DNA of 64,000 nucleotides, from contig NZ_CP073104.1 of NCBI RefSeq assembly GCF_018138145.1, positions 434,001-498,000 of the forward strand, read 5' to 3'. This DNA comes from Pseudomonas sp. SCA2728.1_7. Its GTDB lineage: Bacteria > Pseudomonadota > Gammaproteobacteria > Pseudomonadales > Pseudomonadaceae. The position numbers and the translations under genes are program-made. Shown piece after piece: positions 1-6,757 of this stretch (positions within the stretch are counted from its first letter, which is position 1; each line of letters starts with the position of its first letter). Below the pieces are notes generated by a model. It did not search any database. It had not been told where the DNA came from and saw nothing but the letters and a program-made list of their open reading frames with translations.

Positions 1-85
1 ACCCCGTTCGGAACGGGGTGCAAATGACGGCACGGGGTGCAATCCACAACAGAACGGGGTGCAATCTACGACAGAACGGGGTGCA
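1..85 (+). repeat. Iteron-like direct repeats inside replication gene (candidate prophage origin)
   Basis: Four copies of ACGGGGTGCA start at 13, 32, 54 and 76 (spacing 19, 22, 22). The first lies in a perfect 9-bp inverted repeat (1-9 and 11-19). Placement inside the O-like gene mirrors the lambda origin. More copies may lie left of the edge. Confidence 0.6.
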
Positions 86-472
86 GCGGCTGCACCCAAT
101 ACGTCAATTAACCATCAGATAACCGAACAGCAGCTGCAGCGCGAGTTTTCTTGCGTGGTCGATGATCAGGATCGACAAGCTCTCGAAGATCCTCGCCAGC
201 GCTTTTCGATGTTTGCCAACTGGGAGTTCAGCACTAAACAGTTGGAAGACCAGCTTCGCCTGATGTGCTTGCCGATCTCATCGGCTACCGATGAGTTGAT
301 TAACTCGTTCAAAGGTTTCTTCATCGCCAAACCCGATACCCGTGACAACGCCGCCGGCTGGTGCCACCGCCTTGCCAAGTGGGTCAAGCGTGATCGCGCA
401 GTGAAGTCCGGCGACATTGAGGAACAGATGGATGCGACCGGTGACTGGACTGCCAAGGGGGTTCGGGTATGA
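2..472 (+). CDS. Phage replication initiation protein, lambda O-like (5' end cut by window edge)
   Basis: The frame is open to the left edge, so the gene is partial; a GTG at 59 could serve as an internal start but is probably not the real one. The visible N-terminal part is low-complexity and is encoded by direct DNA repeats (13-85). The rest is a compact helical domain of about 110 residues like the C-terminal part of phage replication proteins. It overlaps the next gene by 4 bases (ATGA), and that gene is a lambda-P-like helicase loader. Family knowledge: O proteins bind iterons inside their own gene and recruit P and DnaB. The origin-binding role is inferred from repeats plus position; no helix-turn-helix is visible in this fragment. 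Confidence 0.65.
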   Translation, partial: PRSERGANDGTGCNPQQNGVQSTTERGAAAAPNTSINHQITEQQLQREFSCVVDDQDRQALEDPRQRFSMFANWEFSTKQLEDQLRLMCLPISSATDELINSFKGFFIAKPDTRDNAAGWCHRLAKWVKRDRAVKSGDIEEQMDATGDWTAKGVRV

Positions 473-1140
473 AATCTGCACGCGATCTTATTGCCGAACG
501 GCGAACCGACCCTACCTACAAGCCGACGTCCGACCCAGTAGTGGCCGAGGTTGATCCATCGACCAAAGCTGTCATCGACGATTTGTTCCTGCGTCTTCGC
601 GGTGCCTGTGGCGCATGGCGCCAGTCTTGGCCGACTGAGGCCGTGATGAACGCCTCGAAGCTTGAATGGCTCGGCGAGTTCATGCGCTCCGGGATCAACC
701 GCATGGAGCAAATCGACCACGGCATGCGCGTCCTGAGTGCAAGTAAGTCGGCATTTGTTCCGGCGCCTGGCGTTTTCGTTAGCTGGTGCTTTGCCCCTGA
801 AGGGCTGGGATTGCCGAGCGTCGAAAAGGCGTACGCCCAGGGTCTTCGCAACTGCCATCCCGCTATGCGTGATTCGGCCAAGTGGATGCACGCTGCGGTC
901 TACCACGCTACTGCGGCCGCTGGTTTTCATGGCCTGCCATTGCTCTCGCGTGAACTTGGTTTGGCGAGCTTCGAGCGTCACTACTTGGCCCAGTGCAGGA
1001 AGATCTGGAAGGGTGAACCCCTAGGCTCTATTCCTATTGCTGAACTTGCTGCGCCTAAGCTTGATCGCAACCCCGAAGTGGGTAACACCGCTTTGGCCAA
1101 CTTGCGCGCGATGCGTGCGGGGAGGGCAGAACGTGTGTGA
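469..1140 (+). CDS. Phage replication protein P-like (helicase loader)
   Basis: This 223-residue protein has the size and position of lambda-P family proteins, which deliver the host replicative helicase to phage origin complexes. The ATG at 469 overlaps the stop of the O-like gene (ATGA), giving translational coupling, and AAGGGGG lies just upstream. The C-terminal part is rich in basic and aromatic residues (KWMHAAVYHATAAAGF, RHYLAQCRKIWKGE). Assignment rests on order (O then P) and general family resemblance, not on a catalytic motif. A DnaC-type loader is the alternative, but no Walker motif is seen, which favours P. Confidence 0.7.
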   Translation: MKSARDLIAERRTDPTYKPTSDPVVAEVDPSTKAVIDDLFLRLRGACGAWRQSWPTEAVMNASKLEWLGEFMRSGINRMEQIDHGMRVLSASKSAFVPAPGVFVSWCFAPEGLGLPSVEKAYAQGLRNCHPAMRDSAKWMHAAVYHATAAAGFHGLPLLSRELGLASFERHYLAQCRKIWKGEPLGSIPIAELAAPKLDRNPEVGNTALANLRAMRAGRAERV

Positions 1141-1342
1141 CCGTCGCCTTGCTGTACCCGAAATCGATACCTATCGATTCGCAGTGTTCTGCTGCTCGTT
1201 CAAGGTTGATTTGAGTTCGCCGCCTGATCACGCGCTGGCGCTGTTTGCCGACGAGGCCATGGCCAAGCGTTATGGCTCGTGGATGTGGCCTGGGACCTAC
1301 GAAGTCGTCGACGTCGTGACGGGGAAGCCTGCATGCGAGTGA
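1133..1342 (+). CDS. Small phage protein, function unknown
   Basis: A 69-residue reading frame starts at GTG 1133 inside the end of the P-like gene, preceded by GGAGGG at 1121-1126, and ends 10 bases inside the next gene. The sequence (begins VCDRRLAVPEIDTYRFAV) has no motif I recognise; a central Phe/Cys-rich stretch and a C-terminal WPGTYEVVDV segment suggest a small folded protein. The overlaps with both neighbours and the good ribosome site support expression. A longer in-frame version from 1037 would overlap the P-like gene for 100 bases and is unlikely. Confidence 0.55.
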   Translation: MCDRRLAVPEIDTYRFAVFCCSFKVDLSSPPDHALALFADEAMAKRYGSWMWPGTYEVVDVVTGKPACE

Positions 1343-1635
1343 GCTCGAAGAAGCTTCGCGCCTCGGCCGATGGCCAAGAGTGCACCGTCCGGATGCCAGG
1401 CATCTGCAATCACAATCCAGAAACCACCGTCCTCGCGCATCTGCCTTGCGGGAAGAAGGGTATGGGCATGAAAGGCTTTGACACCGTGGCGGTGTACGCG
1501 TGCAGCGCTTGCCACGACGTGATCGACGGCCGCGCCGCCGGCGAGATCGACTGGCAGGACGTGCCGCGCGCCATCGCCGAAACCCACGAAGCCCTGATCA
1601 TGGCTGGAATTCTCACCGTGAAGGGGGCCGCATGA
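1333..1635 (+). CDS. YbcO-family nuclease (DUF1364)
   Basis: This 100-residue protein shows the signature of the lambdoid YbcO/DUF1364 family: an N-terminal SKKLRASADGQECTVR segment, then CNHNPETTVLAHLP and CSACHDVIDGR, whose Cys and His residues suit an HNH-like metal site. The family is found in ninR-type regions of prophages and is thought to act on recombination or branched DNA; the exact role is not settled. I start it at ATG 1333, overlapping the previous stop, since an upstream ATG at 1279 would overlap the previous gene by 64 bases. It overlaps the recombinase gene by ATGA. Confidence 0.85.
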   Translation: MRVSSKKLRASADGQECTVRMPGICNHNPETTVLAHLPCGKKGMGMKGFDTVAVYACSACHDVIDGRAAGEIDWQDVPRAIAETHEALIMAGILTVKGAA

Positions 1636-2945
1636 GTACCGCCGCGGTGAAGATCACCGAAGCTGAGATCAAACGCCAAGTGGCCGGCACCGTACAGGAC
1701 GTACGCGACATTGAGAATAAGGGCCTGTACCTGCGTTTCAACAAGGCTCGAACCGGTGGTTCGTGGTACCTGGTGTTGAAGGGCAAGTGGAATCCCATCG
1801 GCACCTTCCCCGAGCTGACTCACAAACAGGTTGTAGCGGCGCTGCCGTCGCTTCGGCTGCGTCTGGCCGCCGGGGAGGGCGCGAGCCTGTCGAAGTGGAA
1901 CGCTGTTGGCGAACTGCTGGACTGGTTCGCTGATCGCATGTCGCGCGATCGCAATCTGTCGACCAAGCGCAAAAACACCGGCGCCTCGATCATCAAGTGC
2001 CACCTGAAGCCGCGTCTCGGTGAGCTGCCCCTGATCGGCGTTGACAAGGCCGCACTCGACACCCTGTTGATGTGGCCGCTGCAGGAGACGGTTTCCATCG
2101 ACTACGTGCGTTCCGCGTTCCAGCTGTTGGCCTTGTCATTCCGGCAGGCGGCCAAGTTGGGGTTGATCACGCCCAACCCGATGGCAGCGATCCGGTTCAA
2201 CGACTTCTCTAAGGCAAAGGTCGGCATCAAGCCGTCCCGTCTTCGCGGCGTTCAGTTGGAAGGCCTGCTCGGGCAACTGGCCGAAGTCATGAGCACCGCG
2301 CCGCTGGATTCGATGCTCGCACTGATGATGCTCTGCCATGGCACGCGGATCGGTGAAACCCGGATGGCGCGCTGGTCGCACATCAGCCTGGCCGAACGCG
2401 AATGGTTCATCCCGGCCGAGAACACGAAAACCGGTGTCGAGCATCACCTGCCTCTGACCGAGCAAGTATGCACGCTGCTGACCCGGTATCGAGAAGGCCA
2501 ATACGCTCGAGGCTATGAGGGCCAGTGCCTGTTCCCGGCACGTAATGGCAAGGCGCTGGGCGAGGCTCAGGGCTGCGCAGTGTTTCGTCGACTGGGGCAG
2601 GGCGATTGGACCAGCCACGACCTGCGCAAGGTGGCGCGCACCGGTTGGGCAGACCTTGGCATCGATCACCTGATTGGTGAGCTGCTGATCAACCACGCGA
2701 TGGGCCACAACGTGAAGGTTTACATCCAGTCGGACGTGATGAGCCGCAAGCGTGATGCCCTCGAGCAGTGGCACGCGCATCTAGATCAGAAAGGCTTTGC
2801 AGCGATTCATGGATTGACCGGCTTTAGATTTGAAGATTCCGGTAATTCGCTGCAAGCCACAGACCATAAGGCCTGCAAGGCCATTGAAGAAACAACCATA
2901 GGCGAGGTTTCAAATCATGCAAAAAGGGCGAGCGCATGGCTTTAA
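1632..2945 (+). CDS. Tyrosine recombinase (phage integrase family)
   Basis: The 437-residue protein has the catalytic pattern of tyrosine recombinases: R239 in HGTRIGE, H329 and R332 in SHDLRK, H355/H359 in NHAMGHN, and Y364 in VYIQSD. The N-terminal part (residues 1-90) resembles the arm-binding/DUF4102-like region of P4-type integrases and the middle is a core-binding helical domain. It starts at ATG 1632 (AAGGGGG upstream) and overlaps the YbcO-like gene. The location is odd: integrases normally lie next to attP, but this one sits among replication and antitermination genes about 28 kb from the presumed right attachment site. It may be the only integrase, or a second recombinase with the true one left of the window. 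Confidence 0.85.
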   Translation: MSTAAVKITEAEIKRQVAGTVQDVRDIENKGLYLRFNKARTGGSWYLVLKGKWNPIGTFPELTHKQVVAALPSLRLRLAAGEGASLSKWNAVGELLDWFADRMSRDRNLSTKRKNTGASIIKCHLKPRLGELPLIGVDKAALDTLLMWPLQETVSIDYVRSAFQLLALSFRQAAKLGLITPNPMAAIRFNDFSKAKVGIKPSRLRGVQLEGLLGQLAEVMSTAPLDSMLALMMLCHGTRIGETRMARWSHISLAEREWFIPAENTKTGVEHHLPLTEQVCTLLTRYREGQYARGYEGQCLFPARNGKALGEAQGCAVFRRLGQGDWTSHDLRKVARTGWADLGIDHLIGELLINHAMGHNVKVYIQSDVMSRKRDALEQWHAHLDQKGFAAIHGLTGFRFEDSGNSLQATDHKACKAIEETTIGEVSNHAKRASAWL

Positions 2946-3237
2946 GCGCGAACGGATCGAGCTGGAGTCTTGCTCGATCTGCGAGGGAAAAGCGGTAGTA
3001 AAAGGGTTGTTTTATGAGCTGGTTTGTACCGATTGCAACGGTTCAGGTTGGGTTGTTTGGGGAAGCAAGTTGGTGCTTTCTTCCGACGAGTTGGTCACTC
3101 AATTGAGTTTCAAATTGCAGCATGCTCAGCGTGAAATTTCAGCGCTAAAAGGTTCGTCACTGATGAGCGAATTACAAAGCCAATACGAACGATCGAACCG
3201 CCTGGGGGCGGGCGGCACAAATTACACAGGGGATTGA
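2917..3237 (+). CDS. Small phage zinc-ribbon protein
   Basis: This 106-residue protein carries two CxxC knuckles, CSIC and CTDC, in a pattern like half a DnaJ zinc finger (CSICEGKA...CTDCNGSG). A short helical segment follows (residues 60-95, QLSFKLQHAQREISALK). It begins inside the last 29 bases of the recombinase gene and ends 4 bases before the antiterminator gene, so the three are likely co-transcribed. Zinc binding is inferred from the Cys spacing. Function unknown; similar small Zn proteins in lambdoid prophages precede Q. Confidence 0.7.
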   Translation: MQKGRAHGFKRERIELESCSICEGKAVVKGLFYELVCTDCNGSGWVVWGSKLVLSSDELVTQLSFKLQHAQREISALKGSSLMSELQSQYERSNRLGAGGTNYTGD

Positions 3238-3241
3238 AGGA

Positions 3242-3631
3242 ATGATGATTCGTAAACCGGCAGGACGGCCGTTGGGAGACACCGAGTATCTGCTCGAACA
3301 GTGGGGTTGGTGGCGAATGGATGGGATGGGGGCTCCCGGTTACACTTCCCCCACGTTGTCGCTGATGCGTCAGGCGGTGGCGAATCCGTCAACCGGAAAA
3401 AATTATTGCATCACCGATGAATGGGCGATCGCGATTGACAGTGCGGTTGCCCGGTTATCTCTTCGAGATCAACAGATGGGCGACATAGTCTGGCTGTACT
3501 TCGGTGCAAAATGGCCAATGGTTCGCGTCGGGAAACACTACGGCATTGGGGAGAGTAAGGCGAGAGAGTTGGCTCGTGCTGGAGCGGCATGGATTGATTG
3601 CGCAGTCACTAGTTTTCGCACTGCAGCCTGA
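3242..3631 (+). CDS. Phage antitermination protein Q-like
   Basis: The 129-residue protein matches the phage antiterminator Q group seen in enteric and Pseudomonas prophages: an N-terminal DTEYLLEQWGWWRMDG segment, then a C-terminal helix-turn-helix region (WLYFGAKWPMVRVGKHYGIGESKARELARAG). Such proteins load on RNA polymerase at the late promoter and allow reading through terminators into lysis and structural genes. The position at the end of the early operon, before the holin, fits. Two strong hairpins at 5321-5383 ahead of the holin are candidate targets for this read-through. The start is ATG 3242 (AAGGA upstream); ATG 3245 is an alternative. Confidence 0.8.
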   Translation: MMIRKPAGRPLGDTEYLLEQWGWWRMDGMGAPGYTSPTLSLMRQAVANPSTGKNYCITDEWAIAIDSAVARLSLRDQQMGDIVWLYFGAKWPMVRVGKHYGIGESKARELARAGAAWIDCAVTSFRTAA

Positions 3632-3678
3632 ACAACCATTCAACCGTTTTCGGCTCCTCAAGGTGGAGTCGATTACTG

Positions 3679-3709
3679 TTGACCGTGCAAGTTTCGCATG
3701 TGGTATGTT
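3679..3709 (+). promoter_or_regulatory. Candidate sigma70 promoter of the ApeA-like gene
   Basis: TTGACC at 3679-3684 and TATGTT at 3704-3709 are separated by 19 bases, longer than ideal. The region is AT-rich and lies 43 bases before the cargo gene, which suits an autonomous promoter active in lysogens. Weak evidence. Confidence 0.3.
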
Positions 3710-3751
3710 TCAAGGGTTAAGGGAAATTTACTGTTTAAGTAGGGAGCGAGC

Positions 3752-5248
3752 ATGGCCAAGAAATCTAAAGTAAAGAAAAGTTTTTTGGGTGTTTATTCCA
3801 CCGGCAAAGACGAAGATATTGTCGGAGAACTTAAGTTGAATGGAGCTAAAACTTTGCTATCGCTGCATTCCGATGAGTATCTGATATCTTTTGAAAAGGC
3901 AGATACTATCCAAGGTTTGGGGTATGGCGGGGAGCGTTTAACGCTGGTTGATTGTCGGGGCGCCGGCAATAGTACCACTTACTTTTCGAGCAAAAAGCAA
4001 GGTCATAGGACGGATATATTTCCACATTATGTGATAAAGGGTACTGAGTTTTTAGATCCTGAAAGTGAAAGCGTCAGTGCGATCCATTTTACTACCAACG
4101 ATTTATTCTACCTGTTTCATGATTTTGATGCTTTTGGTCATGTAATAGATTCAGGCGCGGTAATAGATGCGGTTCTCCAAGGTAAAAGAGAATCGCGTGA
4201 GATTGAGGTTGGGGATAATCCAGAAGTTTTTTACTACACTGGAAAAAGTTGTGTTACTGAAGTAGATACGGTGATTGGTAAAATATCAGTGCATCACCGA
4301 CCTACTTACGGTCTCGGAGGCCCGAAAGGCGTATCGATAGAAAATAAAATAGTAGTTAGTATTGAACCATTGGGGCCAGTATCCTTTTCTGTTGCGATGT
4401 CTCAGGTATACAAGATCGCAAATTTCTTGTCCGTTTTGGCCGGTCGTGTACAAGGTATTAATGATGTTGAAATTACTACCGAAAAATCAATAACTGGCTT
4501 TCCAACAGTACTTCAGGTTTATGAGAGCTACCGTTGGAAAGGGAAAGATAAGATTGATAGCCATAAGCCAGTGGTGGGTGATGTTCCGCTTGATCCAGTC
4601 AGAAGGCGAGCTGAGTTTGAAACCGTTCTTCGTGCTTGGGTTGAAAAACATGAAAAGTGGCAGCGGGCACGAGTAAGAAACTTGGTTTGTCTTGGTAAGT
4701 CTAATAAATATAACGTCGACCGTTTGGTTGCTGCGGCTAATATGTTTGATCTTCTTCCGGAAGACGCGGTTCCTATGAAGTCGGAACCTGAGGTTGAGTT
4801 CTCAGACACTATAGCGGAATTTAGGGTTAAGCTTAAGAGACATTCGGATAGCATTGATAGGAATAGTGTTCTCAATGCTCTTGGTCGAATTGGTAAACCT
4901 TCGCTTCCGAAAAAGGTATCTCATCGCGTATCTATAATCGACAAGGAAATGGCTACCGTTTTCCCTGAGCTGAATTTTGTTGCAAATGTGGCAGTTAAAA
5001 TTCGGAATTATTACGTGCATGGTAGTGCTGGTGATTTAGATTTTGAGAAGGTGGAGCCGTATGTTCCTTTTCTGACAGATACGCTCGAATTTGTGTTTTC
5101 GGCATCTGATCTGATTGAGTCGGGATGGGATGCCAAAACTTGGTCTGAAAATCATTACGGTTGGGGCCACAGTTACACTCGTTTTCGTGTGAACTACCTA
5201 GAGTTTCTACAAGAGCTTCGAGAGGCGGCAAAAAAGAAATCTTCATAA
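3752..5248 (+). CDS. apeA: ApeA-like HEPN anti-phage protein (prophage cargo)
   Basis: The 498-residue protein has an N-terminal half resembling the ApeA N-terminal domain (KSFLGVYS, VGELKLNG, then a FPHYVIKGTEFL / SAIHFTTNDLFYLF block near residues 90-125). Its C-terminal HEPN domain carries the RNase motif R418-x4-H423 in KIRNYYVHG. Known: ApeA is a single-protein abortive-infection defence whose HEPN nuclease attacks RNA. The gene is visibly AT-rich compared with neighbours, sits alone between Q and the holin, has its own AGGGAG ribosome site and possible promoter, and is followed by terminators; this is the profile of a lysogenic-conversion gene. I infer that it protects the lysogen against other phages. 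Another HEPN abortive-infection type is possible. Confidence 0.75.
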   Translation: MAKKSKVKKSFLGVYSTGKDEDIVGELKLNGAKTLLSLHSDEYLISFEKADTIQGLGYGGERLTLVDCRGAGNSTTYFSSKKQGHRTDIFPHYVIKGTEFLDPESESVSAIHFTTNDLFYLFHDFDAFGHVIDSGAVIDAVLQGKRESREIEVGDNPEVFYYTGKSCVTEVDTVIGKISVHHRPTYGLGGPKGVSIENKIVVSIEPLGPVSFSVAMSQVYKIANFLSVLAGRVQGINDVEITTEKSITGFPTVLQVYESYRWKGKDKIDSHKPVVGDVPLDPVRRRAEFETVLRAWVEKHEKWQRARVRNLVCLGKSNKYNVDRLVAAANMFDLLPEDAVPMKSEPEVEFSDTIAEFRVKLKRHSDSIDRNSVLNALGRIGKPSLPKKVSHRVSIIDKEMATVFPELNFVANVAVKIRNYYVHGSAGDLDFEKVEPYVPFLTDTLEFVFSASDLIESGWDAKTWSENHYGWGHSYTRFRVNYLEFLQELREAAKKKSS

Positions 5249-5320
5249 ATACTTTTCCGCGCGGAATAGATCTGTTTTTATTGCAGCGTGAATTGCTGTG
5301 AACGCAGCCAGACGCTTTCA

Positions 5321-5346
5321 AAAACCCGGCTAATGACTCGGGTTTT
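5321..5346 (+). terminator. Rho-independent terminator after ApeA-like gene
   Basis: An 8-bp stem AAAACCCG/CGGGTTTT with a 10-base loop is followed by a T run. It lies 73 bases after the ApeA-like stop. Confidence 0.75.
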
Positions 5347-5361
5347 TTGTACCTACTTACA

Positions 5362-5383
5362 AGCCCCGCCATTGAGCGGGGCT
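5362..5383 (+). terminator. Second terminator hairpin before holin
   Basis: Perfect 8-bp stem AGCCCCGC/GCGGGGCT, 6-base loop, followed by TTTTTCG. With the preceding hairpin it forms a double block that Q-type antitermination may overcome. Confidence 0.75.
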
Positions 5384-5465
5384 TTTTCGTTTTCGGCCCC
5401 ATGCCTGCCTCTTTGCTCTCGCGGATGGCAGTGACATGGAGGCCGAACCTATTTGAGGACTACAG

Positions 5466-5810
5466 ATGAGCACGGAGCAACAAGCTCTCGCGGACGTACC
5501 CCTTTGGCTGTTGATATTGTTGAGCATGGCGGGCCTGTCGGGAGAAATGCTGAGAGCGTCAGGTAGCGACTTGGGCCTACAACAGATCCTTCAACGCGTA
5601 GCTTTACGTTTTCTCGCTTCCGGCCTTTTGGGAATGGCAACTTTGCTGCTCGCAATGGCGGTCTGGAATAACCTGTATTTGGCCGCGGGACTGGGCATCG
5701 TGATTGCGGTGATTGGGGCAGATGTCGCGGGAGGCCTCTACACGCAATTTTTGGCAAGGAAGGCGGGGGTCAGCTCTCCAGCATCAGATTCCAAAATGAG
5801 CGATAAATGA
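5466..5810 (+). CDS. Phage holin
   Basis: The 114-residue protein shows three hydrophobic segments (VPLWLLILLSMAGLSGEML, a second around LASGLLGMATLLLAMAVW, a third around LYLAAGLGIVIAVIGADV) and a short hydrophilic C-terminus. This is the layout of LydA/Hol44-type phage holins, which form the membrane lesion that releases the endolysin. In this prophage it is separated by over 21 kb from the endolysin and spanins, lying instead at the head of the late operon before the terminase genes. That arrangement is common in Pseudomonas myoviral prophages. The ribosome site is weak (GAGGACTACAG). Confidence 0.8.
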   Translation: MSTEQQALADVPLWLLILLSMAGLSGEMLRASGSDLGLQQILQRVALRFLASGLLGMATLLLAMAVWNNLYLAAGLGIVIAVIGADVAGGLYTQFLARKAGVSSPASDSKMSDK

Positions 5811-5971
5811 AGTGGTTCTGGTGCGGCGCCAATCTCGGCCACACGAGCAGCGTTGCACCGTTTTGGCGTCGAAAACCGCCGGGGTCCCTGGGGATATTCA
5901 AAGGATACGGGGTGGGAAACCCGCGGGAAAGCGTTAGCCACAGGGCTGGAAAGTTAGTTGACAGCGGTTGA
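5807..5971 (+). CDS. Possible small ORF overlapping holin stop
   Basis: A 54-codon frame opens with an ATG overlapping the holin stop (ATGA) and ends at 5971. It begins MKWFWCGANLGHTSSV and is rich in Arg, Gly and Pro with no recognised motif. The stop-start overlap is the only support, and its end runs into repeats that may belong to a packaging site. Treat as doubtful. Confidence 0.25.
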   Translation: MKWFWCGANLGHTSSVAPFWRRKPPGSLGIFKGYGVGNPRESVSHRAGKLVDSG

Positions 5972-6156
5972 CAGGTTGACAAGGAATACCGGGTTTTCAG
6001 CGACAGAATTTTCGTGATCCAAACAAAGGTTTTTAGTGAAGTCCCCCCCCGGTTCTATTGGGCTGTAGGCGTTTTCATGCCTGTTCAATTTCTTGAACAG
6101 CAGCCCGTGTGCAATGGCCAGAAGGCTTGTCAACTAAGCCGGGTTAGTTGACAGGC
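5953..6156 (+). promoter_or_regulatory. Repeat-rich non-coding region before terminase: candidate cos/terminase-binding site
   Basis: The 5972-6183 gap has no convincing gene. GTTAGTTGACA occurs at 5953-5963 and again at 6143-6153. TTGACA units also start at 5958, 5968 and 5976. At 6128-6137 and 6144-6153 there is a perfect 10-bp inverted repeat (TGTCAACTAA/TTAGTTGACA, 6-base spacer). A C9 run lies near 6043-6051. Position just upstream of the Nu1-like gene matches lambda cosB/cosN, but the function is inferred. Confidence 0.4.
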
Positions 6157-6183
6157 TTAACAAGCCACTACGATGGAGGCCGC

Positions 6184-6753
6184 ATGGCTTTTGTAACTCG
6201 CAAGGAGTACTGCGAGCTGAAGGGGTGGTCGAGGCAGTACGTCGGCAAGCTGGTCAAGAATCAACGACTGGTTCTGAACGCTGCCGGGCAGATTGATGTG
6301 GAGGCCAGCGAGCAGCTTCTGGCCATGACGAGCGACCCGAGCAAGGCCGCCGTCGCCGCTCGACATGAGCGCAATCGCCCGAAGCGGAGTGATCAGCCAC
6401 CGCTGGAAATAGTCATCGCAGACTTTGTAGATGACCCCTCTGGTCAGGTACCCGACTTTCAAAAGTCACGCGCTCTTCGTGAGCACTACCTATCGCTTCA
6501 GGAAAAAGACAACTTCCTTAAAGCCCGAGGCACCTTGGTAGAGCGCAAAGCGGTCGAAGATGCGGCCTATAACGCTGGTCGCTTACTGCGTGATCTTTTG
6601 CTTGGAATGGCGCCACAGCTATCGCCGGAACTGGCCTCGCTGTCTGATCCATGGCAAATCGAAAAGCGTCTGACGTCGGCTTTGCGACAAACACTGGAAG
6701 ATGCTGAGCGGCTGTCAGCAGCAGATCTACAACAAGCCATTACCCCGAGCTAA
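6184..6753 (+). CDS. Phage terminase small subunit (Nu1-like)
   Basis: The 189-residue protein opens with a winged-helix-like DNA-binding segment (VTRKEYCELKGWSRQYVGKLVKNQRLVL) typical of Nu1-type small terminases, followed by a charged linker and a helical C-terminal region that would contact the large subunit. It recognises the packaging site and delivers DNA to the large subunit. The start at ATG 6184 is chosen for its GGAGGCCGC ribosome site and because upstream in-frame codons run through the repeats. The large subunit gene follows 4 bases after the stop. Confidence 0.8.
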   Translation: MAFVTRKEYCELKGWSRQYVGKLVKNQRLVLNAAGQIDVEASEQLLAMTSDPSKAAVAARHERNRPKRSDQPPLEIVIADFVDDPSGQVPDFQKSRALREHYLSLQEKDNFLKARGTLVERKAVEDAAYNAGRLLRDLLLGMAPQLSPELASLSDPWQIEKRLTSALRQTLEDAERLSAADLQQAITPS

Positions 6754-6757
6754 ACCT

